Assembly: GCF_902459475.1 (NCBI RefSeq)
Contig: NZ_LR699114.1
Location: 124,001 to 188,000, forward strand
Length of the DNA: 64,000 bases
Source: Aquicella lusitana
GTDB taxonomy: Bacteria; Pseudomonadota; Gammaproteobacteria; DSM-16500
Direction of reading: 5' to 3'
The notes beneath the pieces are model-generated. The model was not told the origin of the DNA, searched no databases, and saw nothing but the letters and a program-made list of their open reading frames with translations. The first letter of the stretch is position 1, and each line of letters begins with the position of its first letter. The position numbers were made by a program, and so were the translations under genes. This document shows, one piece after another, positions 44,387 to 54,900 of the stretch.

Positions 44387-45264
44387 GATGCGTTACCTGA
44401 GAGTGTGGGTTTGACGGCTGCACGTAAAAAGAAGATCAGGACAATACCTAAAATCATTTTGAGATAGATGGGATCGATATCAAGTCGCAGGAGTGCATTG
44501 AGTGAAAAGAAATACAAAATTACGCCTATTAAACAAGCTATAAATTCAGCGCCTGATCTAAAATGAGGTTGTTTGGTCACGCTGCGCAAAATCTGTTGTC
44601 CCAATATGATGGCACCAATACCTGTTAAGGTCATTCCTAACCCCATGCCTATATCGGCATAACCTACAGTTTGCGCTGTCAGGCAACCTGCCGCAGCGGC
44701 GAGCAGGTTCGTCAGTGCAAAGCCAAGCAGGCGATACCTTTCTATATTTTTTCCCAGCCTTTTTAACAGCGCGGGGTTATTACCAAACGCACGCAAGCTA
44801 AGACCGAAATGAGATCGCATCAGGCTATAGGCGATAGCGCAAAGAATAACTGTATAGAGACCTGTCACTATCCATCCCATGGTATTGCTTTGCGCAAAGG
44901 CAAACGAAACCAATGTGGTTTGTGACAGTAGATTGATGTTGGGTTTGCCCATGAGGATCAGGTTTAAGCTGCTCAGGATAAACGTTGCCAGCACACCAGC
45001 AAGAAGCGGATCTACGCGACCTCCTCGCTGGATGGTGGCCACCATCATGCCCGCCAGCGCGCCGCCCAGGAGAGCGGCGGTTGCGGCGACAGGCGGTGAA
45101 AAACCCAGCGTTACCAGGCGGGCAAAGATGGCTGCACCCAGTACAAAACTGCCGTCAATCGTCATATCGGTTGCACGCAGCACGTTGTAGCTAATGCTGA
45201 TGCCGAATGCGAGCAGCATAAACGGAATGGATTGGGTGATGATGACATTTAATAAATCGAGCAT
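44383..45264 (-). CDS. ABC importer permease (TrpXYZ-type)
   Basis: Eight to nine membrane segments are visible, starting at LLNVIITQSIPFMLLAFGIS, with the BPD_transp_2 pattern ATDMTIDGSFVLGAAIFA. I use the ATG at 45264 because GGAGATACACGC precedes it; an upstream in-frame start at 45306 would overlap the lipoprotein gene. It forms the membrane channel of the importer. The ATPase gene follows with a 4-base overlap. Confidence 0.88.
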   Translation of the reverse strand: MLDLLNVIITQSIPFMLLAFGISISYNVLRATDMTIDGSFVLGAAIFARLVTLGFSPPVAATAALLGGALAGMMVATIQRGGRVDPLLAGVLATFILSSLNLILMGKPNINLLSQTTLVSFAFAQSNTMGWIVTGLYTVILCAIAYSLMRSHFGLSLRAFGNNPALLKRLGKNIERYRLLGFALTNLLAAAAGCLTAQTVGYADIGMGLGMTLTGIGAIILGQQILRSVTKQPHFRSGAEFIACLIGVILYFFSLNALLRLDIDPIYLKMILGIVLIFFLRAAVKPTLSGNAS

Positions 45265-45292
45265 GCGTGTATCTCCAGTTACCGGATCATCA

Positions 45293-46267
45293 TTATTCCA
45301 TTTCAATCTTATAATTTAGTTTTTTCGCGGCGGCCTGAATCGCAGCAGGGGACTGATTTTCTTTTGCAAGCGCAGCAGTATTCATGAAAACTGTCAGGCG
45401 CTTCATATCAACAATAGGCAGGCTGCAGACTGGTTGGCCGGATAAAACGGCGGCGGCGAGTTTTGCGCCTTCCACACCAATTTCGCGCTCATGTACACCC
45501 AGTGCGAAAGCTGCGCCATCCTGTACGGAACCCTGGTCAGCCGTGATGAGAGGGATGTGATGTTTCTGTGCTGCGATTTCCAGTGTACTGATGCCGCTTG
45601 CGATGAGAATATCTTTTAGTACCAATATGCCCTGCGTGTTTTGCGGTAGCGCGTTAGCAACACTGTAGAGCTCATTCAGCGTGGGCACCATCACAGGCTG
45701 GATGTTTATTCCCATTTCTTTGCCGGCTTCGACAGCGGCTTTTACTTCCGGAAAGATTTTGTCAGAAGCGCTATGCACTAGTGTAAGCTGTGTTAATTGA
45801 GGATAAACTTCATGAATGAAGGCGATTGTTTGTCGCGGCGATATTTCATCATGCACAACGGCGATGTTGCACGTTTTGCGCTGCAGTCTGTCTTGCTGTG
45901 AAAAATTCGCGGCAAGACTGATAATGGGTTGTTGCTGAATTAGCGCAGCAGACATTTGCGTTGCTACTGTTCCAATGGGAGCGATAATGTCATATTTTTC
46001 ATCCCGCATTTGCTGAATGATAGCGCGTTGCACGTTCATGTCGCCTTGTGCATTAGCTATTTTAAATTTAACGGGCACAGAGGATGTTTTGCGTAGCGTT
46101 TCTGTGAAACCGGCGACAATTTCATCCAGTGCTTTATTTTCAAGCGGGACAACAATACCCACTTTCTTTTCATGAGAAGAGGAGCCGCATCCAGCTAGGC
46201 TGATCAATAAGCAGGCTAGCATAGCTGATAGCAGCAATAGTTCTATCGTTCGGGTCAATATTTTCAT
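45293..46267 (-). CDS. ABC importer substrate-binding lipoprotein
   Basis: The N-terminus is a lipoprotein signal peptide with lipobox LISLAGC, followed by the ABC_sub_bind fold (KVGIVVPLENKALDEIVAGF, IGTVATQMSAALIQQQPIIS). It captures the ligand outside the inner membrane for the permease and ATPase encoded downstream. I use the ATG at 46267 after GAGAGAAACTGCC; a TTG at 46285 is in frame. The gene is preceded by an RNA leader with a terminator-like hairpin, so attenuation or antitermination is likely. Confidence 0.88.
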   Translation of the reverse strand: MKILTRTIELLLLSAMLACLLISLAGCGSSSHEKKVGIVVPLENKALDEIVAGFTETLRKTSSVPVKFKIANAQGDMNVQRAIIQQMRDEKYDIIAPIGTVATQMSAALIQQQPIISLAANFSQQDRLQRKTCNIAVVHDEISPRQTIAFIHEVYPQLTQLTLVHSASDKIFPEVKAAVEAGKEMGINIQPVMVPTLNELYSVANALPQNTQGILVLKDILIASGISTLEIAAQKHHIPLITADQGSVQDGAAFALGVHEREIGVEGAKLAAAVLSGQPVCSLPIVDMKRLTVFMNTAALAKENQSPAAIQAAAKKLNYKIEME

Positions 46268-46320
46268 GGCAGTTTCTCTCGTCAATCAGTTTTAAAGTTA
46301 TGTCTGGGTAAAAAATAAAA

Positions 46321-46354
46321 AATTAAAAAACAGAATGATGCGCCGGGCGGCGCC
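46321..46354 (-). terminator. Intrinsic terminator/attenuator in the ABC operon leader
   Basis: On the minus strand a GC-rich hairpin (GGCGCCGCCCGGCGC, 5-6 bp stem) is followed by CATCATTCTG and a long T-tract. It lies 55 bases before the substrate-binding lipoprotein start and after the structured RNA. That position suits a regulatory terminator. Confidence 0.5.
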
Positions 46355-46444
46355 AGCGAGAGACTGCCCTAGCAATGCCAAGAAAGTAGTGATGACACAG
46401 TTTGTTTTGATTCAGGTTCTGATGAAACAAGGGAGACATCCTCC

Positions 46445-46545
46445 AACACATTTACACGCCAACATAACACGGTAACGACCATCCCGCCCCCGGAGAGGCA
46501 GGTAAAACGGTTAGCGTCGCCACCGCCAGCAATGTAATGTGTTGA
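46445..46545 (-). ncRNA. Four-way-junction RNA element, possibly C4-like
   Basis: On the minus strand a 12-bp closing stem with one bulge (CAACACATT-ACA with TGTAAATGTGTTG) encloses three hairpins. P2 is CGGT/ACCG. P3 is CCTGCCTC/GGGGCGGG with loop TCCG. P4 is ATGGT/ACCGT with loop CGTT. A terminator-like hairpin lies 90 bases downstream. The layout and primary sequence remind me of the C4 antisense RNA of P1/P4-like phages, which I recall but cannot verify here. The 400-base gap 46286-46685 holds no convincing protein gene. Confidence 0.4.
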
Positions 46546-46685
46546 AAAGGATACTGATTTGCATAAACACTTCCAAAGTTATGGGTATAAGATACAAATA
46601 AAAGTAGGCAATGTCAAAAATATACCTGAGTGAGCTTAACTAAATCTTAACCAGAGAGGGCAATTTTTGACAACACATCCTAATA

Positions 46686-47084
46686 TCAAGCGCCGTTTTT
46701 CTGTGGAAAGAAGAGAGCCAATGATTCATCGAATGTTTCATCGTCAGATGAAATCTTAGTTTTATTTTTCTTGGGGAAAAATGAAAAAAGTAAATACTCA
46801 CTGCGACCCAGGATCCGGTCTTTTTTAAGTGTTTGTTTGATTGACAGGGTAAATTCAGCGACTTCATGCTCAGGCCGTAGAAACGGTTTCCATAAGAAAT
46901 TATCGCTCGCCAGTATATTGACACTTTTCGATACGGTGCAAAGTTTCAGCAATTCTTCAGGCTTCAAAAAGGAAAGAATCTGAAAAGTGATTTCGATTGG
47001 AAACGGCAAAAAATTTTTAAAAATGTCCGCATCCACTTGTTTGATATTGGTTTCTGAAGAATGAGAAAGCATAGGATTTTTCAT
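46686..47084 (-). CDS. F-box domain protein, candidate type IV effector
   Basis: Residues 26-69 form a full F-box: LPFPIEITFQILSFL, KPEELLKLCTVSKSVN, then LASDNFLWKPFL, matching the eukaryotic consensus of LP-E...IL..L....L.....VSK.W..LASD..LW. F-box proteins bind Skp1 and recruit substrates to SCF ubiquitin ligases; Legionella secretes several such effectors. Residues 70-132 are basic, then end with an acidic block (SSDDETFDES) before LALFFP. No signal peptide is seen. I use the ATG at 47084; a TTG one codon upstream is in frame. A near-perfect PmrA box stands upstream. Substrate-binding repeats are absent, so the partner is unknown. Confidence 0.85.
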   Translation of the reverse strand: MKNPMLSHSSETNIKQVDADIFKNFLPFPIEITFQILSFLKPEELLKLCTVSKSVNILASDNFLWKPFLRPEHEVAEFTLSIKQTLKKDRILGRSEYLLFSFFPKKNKTKISSDDETFDESLALFFPQKNGA

Positions 47085-47103
47085 CAATAAAATTAAAAAA
47101 ACA

Positions 47104-47136
47104 ACTATAGATGAATCAAATTAATAGAATATTAAG
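47104..47136 (-). promoter_or_regulatory. PmrA-box-like direct repeat plus -10 before the F-box gene
   Basis: On the minus strand CTTAATATT-CT-ATTAATTTG has a perfect first half-site and a 6/9 second half-site of the tandem PmrA consensus. Seven bases later is TATAGT (47109-47104), which is 20 bases before the start codon. This is the strongest of three such sites in the window. Confidence 0.65.
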
Positions 47137-47202
47137 AAAGATAAAGACGTATTCAGGCATTCATGCTGTTGAAACACCATCTTAATGTTATAAAAGGTTT
47201 TT

Positions 47203-47862
47203 TTACCCGCAAATGGTGCTAAATCCTAGGCCTTTTTTCTTGATGGCTTCAATGATGGCGGGCAAGGCCGCGACCGTTTGTTCGCGTTTGTCATAACCAT
47301 CGTGGAAAAGAAAAACCTGTTGTGGATAAATATTTTTTGAAATCCAGTCAATGATTTTTTGTGTGCCCGGGCGTTCATAATCAAATGAGTTAAAACCCAT
47401 GGAAACAGGCATCATGCCATTTGCGCGAATCACTTCTCTTACGTGTTCGTTAGACATACCAAATGGATAGCGCAGGCACAAAGGCTTTTTACCGATAATT
47501 TTTTCAACGATAACATTCGGTGTGGCGACTTCATATTGTAGCGTGTGGTTTGATAATTTAGTCAATTTGGGATGTGTCATGGAATGACTTGCCACCACAT
47601 GGCCTTGTTCGTAAATGGCTTTGACCATATCGGGGTACAGTTTTGCATTGGCGCCCACCACAAAAAAAGTGGCTTTAATATTGTATTTTTTCAGAATGGC
47701 GAGAATTTGTGGTGTGTAAATGGGATTGGGACCGTCGTCAAAGGTTAGAGCGACCGTGCCTGGCAGGGGTTTGGTGCGCGTGAGGGGAGCTTGTTTTCCT
47801 TCTGCATAGCATGTAAATGGCAACAGTAAAATGAATAAGAAAGCCAGATACCATTTTGCCAT
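47203..47862 (-). CDS. Secreted polysaccharide deacetylase (NodB/CE4 family)
   Basis: A signal peptide (residues ~1-20) precedes a NodB domain. Motif 1 is ALTFDDGPNPIYTPQIL, where the Asp pair binds metal and acts as base. Motif 2 is HVVASHSMTHPKL with the H-x3-H metal ligands. Motif 3 is the LRYPFG loop. These enzymes remove acetyl groups from peptidoglycan or polysaccharides outside the cytoplasm. The gene is 2 bases downstream of wrbA on the same strand. Length (219 aa) is normal. The substrate is unknown. Confidence 0.9.
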   Translation of the reverse strand: MAKWYLAFLFILLLPFTCYAEGKQAPLTRTKPLPGTVALTFDDGPNPIYTPQILAILKKYNIKATFFVVGANAKLYPDMVKAIYEQGHVVASHSMTHPKLTKLSNHTLQYEVATPNVIVEKIIGKKPLCLRYPFGMSNEHVREVIRANGMMPVSMGFNSFDYERPGTQKIIDWISKNIYPQQVFLFHDGYDKREQTVAALPAIIEAIKKKGLGFSTICG

Positions 47863-47864
47863 GG

Positions 47865-48491
47865 CTATTTACTCCTCCCCTGTTTTAAAGCCTTCGCTAT
47901 TTCCGCGACATGCTTGCCCTGATAGCGCGCCATGGCCAATTCATTTTCAGAAGGCATTCTTTTCCCTTCGCCGGCAATGGTTGAAGCACCATATGGCGTG
48001 CCGCCAGAAATTTCCTCCATGGTCATCTGCCGTCTTTCGGAATACGGCAATCCAACAATCACCATACCTAAATGCAGCAACGTTGTGTGAAAGCTGGTGA
48101 TTGTCGTTTCCTGGCCGCCGTGCTGGGAACCGGTGCTGGTATAGACGCTGCCTACTTTGCCCACAAAGCTGTTCTTCATCCAGAGACCGCCTAATTGGTC
48201 GAGAAAGTTTCGCATTTGTGAACACATATTGCCGAAGCGGGTGGGTGTGCCAAAGATATAAGCATCTGCCTGTGTCATTTGATCTACTTGAATGATGGGG
48301 ATATGGGAGTACGCTTTTTGCGCCTCTTTGGCTCCGCTTTTTTCCAGAATTTCATCCGGAACCAGCTCGGGCACGCGATAGATGTCAGCTTCTACGTCTT
48401 TCACTTCCCGCACACCTTCCGCTATGGCTTCGGTCATGCGGTAAATGTGACCATACATGCTATAAAAAATGATCTGCAACTTGGTCGCCAT
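47865..48491 (-). CDS. wrbA: NAD(P)H:quinone oxidoreductase, flavodoxin-like
   Basis: The WrbA signatures are present: [23 protein letters not shown] at the flavin-phosphate loop, [20 protein letters not shown], and [11 protein letters not shown]. WrbA reduces quinones by two-electron transfer using FMN and NAD(P)H and protects against oxidative stress. Length (208 aa) is normal. It stands 2 bases upstream of the polysaccharide deacetylase gene, probably cotranscribed by proximity. Confidence 0.94.
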   Translation of the reverse strand: MATKLQIIFYSMYGHIYRMTEAIAEGVREVKDVEADIYRVPELVPDEILEKSGAKEAQKAYSHIPIIQVDQMTQADAYIFGTPTRFGNMCSQMRNFLDQLGGLWMKNSFVGKVGSVYTSTGSQHGGQETTITSFHTTLLHLGMVIVGLPYSERRQMTMEEISGGTPYGASTIAGEGKRMPSENELAMARYQGKHVAEIAKALKQGRSK

Positions 48492-48932
48492 CCCTGGACT
48501 CCCTGTATAAGACGTTGATCTGTAACTAATCCTATCATAATAAATTCTCCATTCTTAAATAAATGTTTTCTTATGCCAAAAAAGGACTAAATTTGAACTA
48601 TAGTTGAAGTAAGGTCAAAAATTGATCATCATTTAGTCTGATGCAGCTAGTACGCATGATCACGCTGGGTGATGGAGTTGAAGCTTTTCTTTTTACGCAA
48701 GTAGATGAAATTTAAAAGTTATTGGACGGAGGAGATGCTTTTGTTGCCTAGTCCGTCCAAAAACCTTTCTCTCGAAAAAACCAATTAAATCTTTTTCTTA
48801 AATCGCAATTGTCTAGTTTATGACCTATAGTTATCATATAGGACATTATTTGTCCTGTTTATTAGATGATCAAAAAAACTACAAAAAAAGAATAATTTAA
48901 TAAAAAGATTACGCTAATATGAGGGACGGATA
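48492..48932. other. 441-base intergenic region upstream of the giant adhesin
   Basis: No convincing gene is seen. A 9-bp inverted repeat, TTGGACGGA (48722-48730) and TCCGTCCAA (48752-48760), encloses a 21-base loop. A smaller hairpin, AGGACA-TTATT-TGTCCT, lies at about 48841-48857. The region is AT-rich and probably carries the adhesin promoter and leader. Confidence 0.4.
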
Positions 48933-51900
48933 GTGGAGCTCTTACCAGAAACGCGAGTTTCGTGGAGAATATCATTAAAAAAGATATTCTTACAAACCGC
49001 CCAGGGCAGTTTATTGGGCAGTCTGCTTTTTTTTGCGATCCCAGCTGAACCCGTTTTTTCAAACCCTCAGGGTGGTGTCATCGCAGCAGGCAATGCCACT
49101 ATCTCTTCTCCTGCTCCCCATACCATACAAGTCAATCAGTCCAGCCAGAAAGCCATTATTAACTGGCAAAGTTATAATATCGCGTCGCATGAAAAAGTTC
49201 ATTACCAGCAGCCGAACAGTTCCTCTATCGCGCTCAACCGCATTAACCCGCAGAATGGTCCTTCCAGTATCTTTGGCTCGCTGACTGCGAATGGTCAGGT
49301 CTGGCTTGTGAACCCGGCTGGTATCTGGTTTGGTCCCTCCGCCTACGTGAACGTAGGCGGGCTCCTTGCCACGACTGCCAACATTAGCGATCACGATTTT
49401 ATGTCCGGACATTACCGCTTTATACAATCGCCGGAATGGCATGGCGCGGTGATTAATGATGGCATCATTAAAACAGCGGAAGCCGGCCTGGTTGCGCTGG
49501 TCGGTTCGGGAGTGGTGAATAATGGTTACATCGAAGCAAAATTGGGTACGGTTGTTTTGGCAAGCGGCAGTGAATACACACTGAATTTCAGCGGTAATAA
49601 CTTAATTAGCTTCACCGTTGATGCTGATACGTTTCAAGCCGCACAGGATCAGAATGGGAACTCGCTCAAGGATGCGGTGAAAAATACGGGGACCATTGTT
49701 GCAAACGGCGGTAAAGTTGCGATGACATCGCGCACCGCCGGACAGGTATTGGATAATGCCATTAATATGGCGGGTATTGTAGAAGCCAAATCGGTAGGCA
49801 TGAAGAATGGTGAAATTATTTTGACGGGCGGCGATGAAGGCAAGGTCGTTGTGTTAGGCAAGATGATTGCATCGGGCAAGCAGGCCGGTGAAAAAGGCGG
49901 CACCGTCAAAGTGACAGGCAAACTGATTGCGGTAGTCAATGAAGCAGAGATAGATGCGTCAGGCGATAAAGGTGGGGGTGTCATACTGATTGGCGGTGAT
50001 TATCAGGGCAAGAATCCATCTCTTCAAAATGCCGAACGTACTTTTGTTGGCAGTAACACAAAAATTCAGGCAGATGCCTTGACCAAGGGAAAAGGGGGCA
50101 AGGTCATCTTGTGGGCAGATAACGATACACGTTTTTATGGCGTAATTAGTGCGCGCGGTGGTGTACAAGATGGTGACGGTGGCTTTGTTGAAACGTCCGG
50201 AAAAGAACTGCTAGAAGTGGGCGGTAAGGTCGATGCCAGCGCGCCTATGGGGACAGGTGGTAACTGGTTGCTTGACCCGCGGAATGTCACTATTAGTATA
50301 TTAACCGCAGGTGGTGCTTTTGCCGGCGGCGACCCTGATATCTTTACACCAATTGCTAATAACGCAACAGTAGCGGCTGCCACTATTAACGCTGCACTTG
50401 ATATAGGTGTCAGTATTACGATTAATACGGGCACGGATGGTACGCAGGCAGGGAATATCACCGTTAGCGAGGCGATTACTAAATCCCTTGTTTCCCTGCT
50501 GACACCGACGCTGACATTAGATGCAGCCGGATCTATTATTGTAAACAACGATATCTCAGCAACAAGCGGCAGTTTGAACGTCGTCTTCACGGGTAGCAGT
50601 GTGACGATTGGGAACACGGCAGACGCGACCATTGCCACCAATGGAGGATCTTTTCTTTCTACAACGCAAAATGCGTTTAACATGGGCAACGCAGGTAATG
50701 TGACTGCGGGCATACTGAATACCGGCGCGGGCAACGTTACCATTAATGTAAATCAGGATGGTTCAGGTACAAATGGTTTCGTAATGAACGAGGGCAGTTC
50801 CATTACGACTACCGATACATCTGCCAGCGCAGTGAGTGTCAACATCAATACGGCTGTGGGCGGTTCCGGTGCGGCAACGCTTCGCGACATTACAACCGGG
50901 AGCGGTGGTACGGTGATCGTAGCGACCAATATCGGTGATAATACGACAGGTGGTGATATTTCATATGGCGGAACAGGTACGGTTGATGTGGGAACAGGTA
51001 CGGTTTCACTGACGACGCCAAAAAGCAGCGGTAGAAATATTGGTACAGTAGCGCTTCCCATTCAAATCAAAGCAGGAACGTTAAATGCCACCACAGACAG
51101 CGGCGGCATTTTTATTACCAATACAGGAGCGTCGTCGTTAACAGTCGATACACTGCAGGCAGTCAATGCTTCCGATGTGGCGAACGGTGTGGCGCAAATT
51201 ATTTCCAATACAGCCATCTTGCAAGGTACTAACCCGGTTAATATAACAACGCTGACACTAAAGACATTGAATGACGCAGGTGCTGCGATCACATTTACCG
51301 ATACGAATAATAAAGCGACCACCATCAATTTGCAGGCGCGCAATGCGGCTGACACAGCCAATGCGGCGGGTGCGATCAGCTATAGAGATACAGATGGTAT
51401 TGCGATTTCAGGTATTAACACAGGCAGTACACTGGATTTGATCGCAGGCGGATCCATTACGCAATCAGGCGCCATAACGGTTGCGGGTACGCCAACTTTT
51501 ACTGTCGCCGCAGCCAGTTCGGATATTTTACTTAGCACGCAAGCCAATGATTTTGCCACGACGCCTGTGTTTACGAGCAATAGCAATATTCGCGATCTGG
51601 GTCTGCGAAATATTTCTGCAAGCGCGGCTGTTCCTGTTCTGCCAACGGGTATGCGTAACCTTGCGCTGACGTTCGATAATACCGCCATGACGTTGCCGGG
51701 CGTGACGCTGACAGGTACATTGACGGCTTCAGCAAGCGGTGCAATTACCCAAACAGGCGCCCTAAGCGGTACAACACTGACAGCAAAAACGCTCAATAAT
51801 GCTGGCACGGCGATTACACTGGCTAATGGTAGCAATGAGTTTGCTACGATCAATCTGCAATCCCGCGATGCAGCTGATATGGCGGATGCGGCAGGCATTA

Positions 51901-54900
51901 TTCAATATACTGATGCGACCGGATTTAATATCACTGCCCTGCATACCACATCGGATGCAACTATTATGGCAGGCGGAGCTATTACGGATAGCACAACCGC
52001 AGGCGCAATTATTGGTGGCACAGCAACCTTTGACGCGGGTTCAAGCAATATTACGCTGAATACGGCAACCAATGATTTTAATACAGTCATCGTTACAAGC
52101 AGCAACAACACAACGTTGGTTGATGCGAATGCATTAAATATGGGCGCATCTACTATAGGCGGAACACTGAGTCTAACAACAAGCGGCAATATAACCCAGA
52201 GTGGATTGCTTTCTGTCGGCGGAACAACAACGCTTAATGCAGGTGCAAACAATATTACGTTGGATACTTTTACAAATGATTTCAATACAGTGACAACAAC
52301 AAATGGAAGTAATGTTAAATTGAAAGATGCAAACACAATTATATTGGGCGCCTCCACGATCACAGGCACGTTGGATGTAACGGCGGGCGGATCCATTAGC
52401 GAGAGCGGCATCTTAACTGTATCAGGTACACCAACTTTTACGGTGACCGCAGCAGATTCCGATATTTTATTAGCTAGCCGCGCAAATGATTTCAATACAA
52501 CACCTATTTTCACAGATAATGGCAATATTCGTGATCTAGGTTTGCGTAATGTTAATGTGGGTGCCGTCGTTCCCATCTTGCCTGCGGGTTTACGCAATCT
52601 TACACTGACGTTTGACAATGCGGGCTTGACGCTTCCGTCTGCTAGCTTGACCGGCACACTAACTGTAACTGCTGCGAATGCAATCAGCCAATCGGGTGCG
52701 TTATCTGGAACGACATTAACGGCTGAAACACATAATGATGCAGGAGCCAGCATTACGCTTGCCAATAGCGTAAACGATTTTGCAAATATTAACCTGCAAT
52801 CTCGCAACGCTGCAGATAATGCTGATGCAGCGGGTCCAATCCAATATCAGGATGCAAACGGGTTCAATATAACAGGGTTGCGTACAACAAATGATGTGAC
52901 CTTAACTGCTGGAGGGGATATCAATGACAGTGGGACGTTGATAGTAGGCGGTACGGCTACCTTTGCAGTAGGTGCAGGTAATGATGTTATTGTAAACACA
53001 TCCTCAAATGATTTTAATACAGTGGCTGTGACGAGCGGCAATAATGTAAATTTCCGTGATGCAAATGCGTTGATATTAGGCGCCATCAATGTAAGCGGCA
53101 CATTGACGACACAATCAGCCGGCGCGCTGACACAAAGTGGTATCGTCACAGCGGCAGGAGCAGCTACTTTTAGGGCAGATGGGCCAAATGATGTTACCCT
53201 TACGAATGCAGGAAATGATTTCTCAAGCGTTGGCATCACCGTCGGTAATAATATTGCACTGACTGATACAAACAACCTTGTTTTAAATACTTCTACCATT
53301 TCGGGGACATTGGACGTCACCGCGGGTGGATCCATTAGTCAAAACGGCGCGTTAACCATAACGGGCACACCCACGTTTACAGTTACGGCTGCAAGTAGCG
53401 ATATTTTACTGGATACGGCCGCCAACAATTTTAGTACAACACCTGTTTTTACCAGTAATGGAAATATACGCGATCTAGCCTTGCGGAATACCAATGCAGC
53501 CGCTGCTGTGCCGAGTATACCGGGAGGTTTACGCGATTTAACACTCACATTTAATAATGCTGCCATTGCTTTTCCTGCTATGACGCTAACAGGAAACTTG
53601 ATGGCAACTTCTGGCGGCGCAATGACGCAAAGCGGAGCGCTCATTGTGCCGGGTACTACGACGCTGGTTGCTGGAACAGGAAATAATATTACATTGGATA
53701 ACATAGGAAATAATTTTGGCACGACTGCTATTACAAGCGGAAATAACGTAATGTTAAGGGATGCCAATGCGCTGATACTAGGAATGTCAACAATCAGTGG
53801 AACGCTGGATGTGACAACGAACGGTGCACTGACGCAAAGCGGCGCATTGGATGTCACAGGACTCACTACTTTAGCTGCAGGCGCAGCGAATAATATTGTG
53901 TTGGATAATGCAGCCAATGACTTCAGTGCAGTGGCTATCACGGATGGCAATGATGCCACAATACGTGATACTACTGCACTGGTAATGGCTGCATCTAATT
54001 TAACGACCAGCCTGACATTAATTTCAGATGGTGCACTAACGCAGAGCGGAGCGATTACGACGCCAGCTTTAACTGCAAAAACGCTTAACAATGCTGGTGC
54101 TGCTATTACTTTGGATAATGCCGCCAATGAAGTGAGTACGATTGATTTGCGCTCTCGTAATTCAGCAGATACTGCAAATGATTCCGGAATTCTTACCTTT
54201 GTGGATGCCAGTGGTTTTGATATCGCCAATCTTGCAACGACGAATGATATTAATCTGACAGCAGGTGGTGTGATTTCAGATGGCGGTAGCATTTCAGGGA
54301 AGGTGTTAACTACTTCTTCTGTTGGGGGAACAATTTTAGACGCAGGCCACGCTGTAACGAATTTCAATGCTGCAAACAGTGGTTCTGGCAATATTCAACT
54401 TAACGTGACCACGCCCAATTCGCTGACGATCAGCGGTATTTCTCAAGCAGGTGGTGGTAATGTATTAATCGAAAATGACGGTAATATTACCATTAGTGGC
54501 GCAGTGGCAACAGGCGGCGGTAATTTTAATGTAATGAATGCAGGATCATTGGCAATCAACAATACTGTCGATGCCGGCACGGGGAATGTGACATTGACAA
54601 GCACAGGCGCTATTTCTGATTCCGCACTAGGTGCTGTTACGGCAACATTATTAACTGCAAAAACCATTAACGATTCTGGAACAAATATTAACCTGAACAG
54701 CGTAGGTCATGTCGTCGATCAAATTAATTTACAGGTGCGAAATGCCGCAGATACCGCCGATGCGAATGGTACCATCACCTATTTCGATAATAGTAACGTG
54801 GATGCGGCGCTTATTCGCACATTGGGATCAGTGACGCTGGTGACGGGTGGAGATATTACGCAAAGCGGATTAATGACTGGCTCATCCTTGACGGCAAGAA

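Noticed and set aside
46323..46452. Short leader peptide or tryptophan attenuator peptide in the ABC leader.
   Set aside because: Short open frames exist on the minus strand but their ribosome sites are poor and no run of regulatory codons is seen, so I describe RNA structure only.
46445..46545. Integron attC site.
   Set aside because: The ends lack the RYYYAAC/GTTRRRY core sites, and there is no integrase or cassette array.
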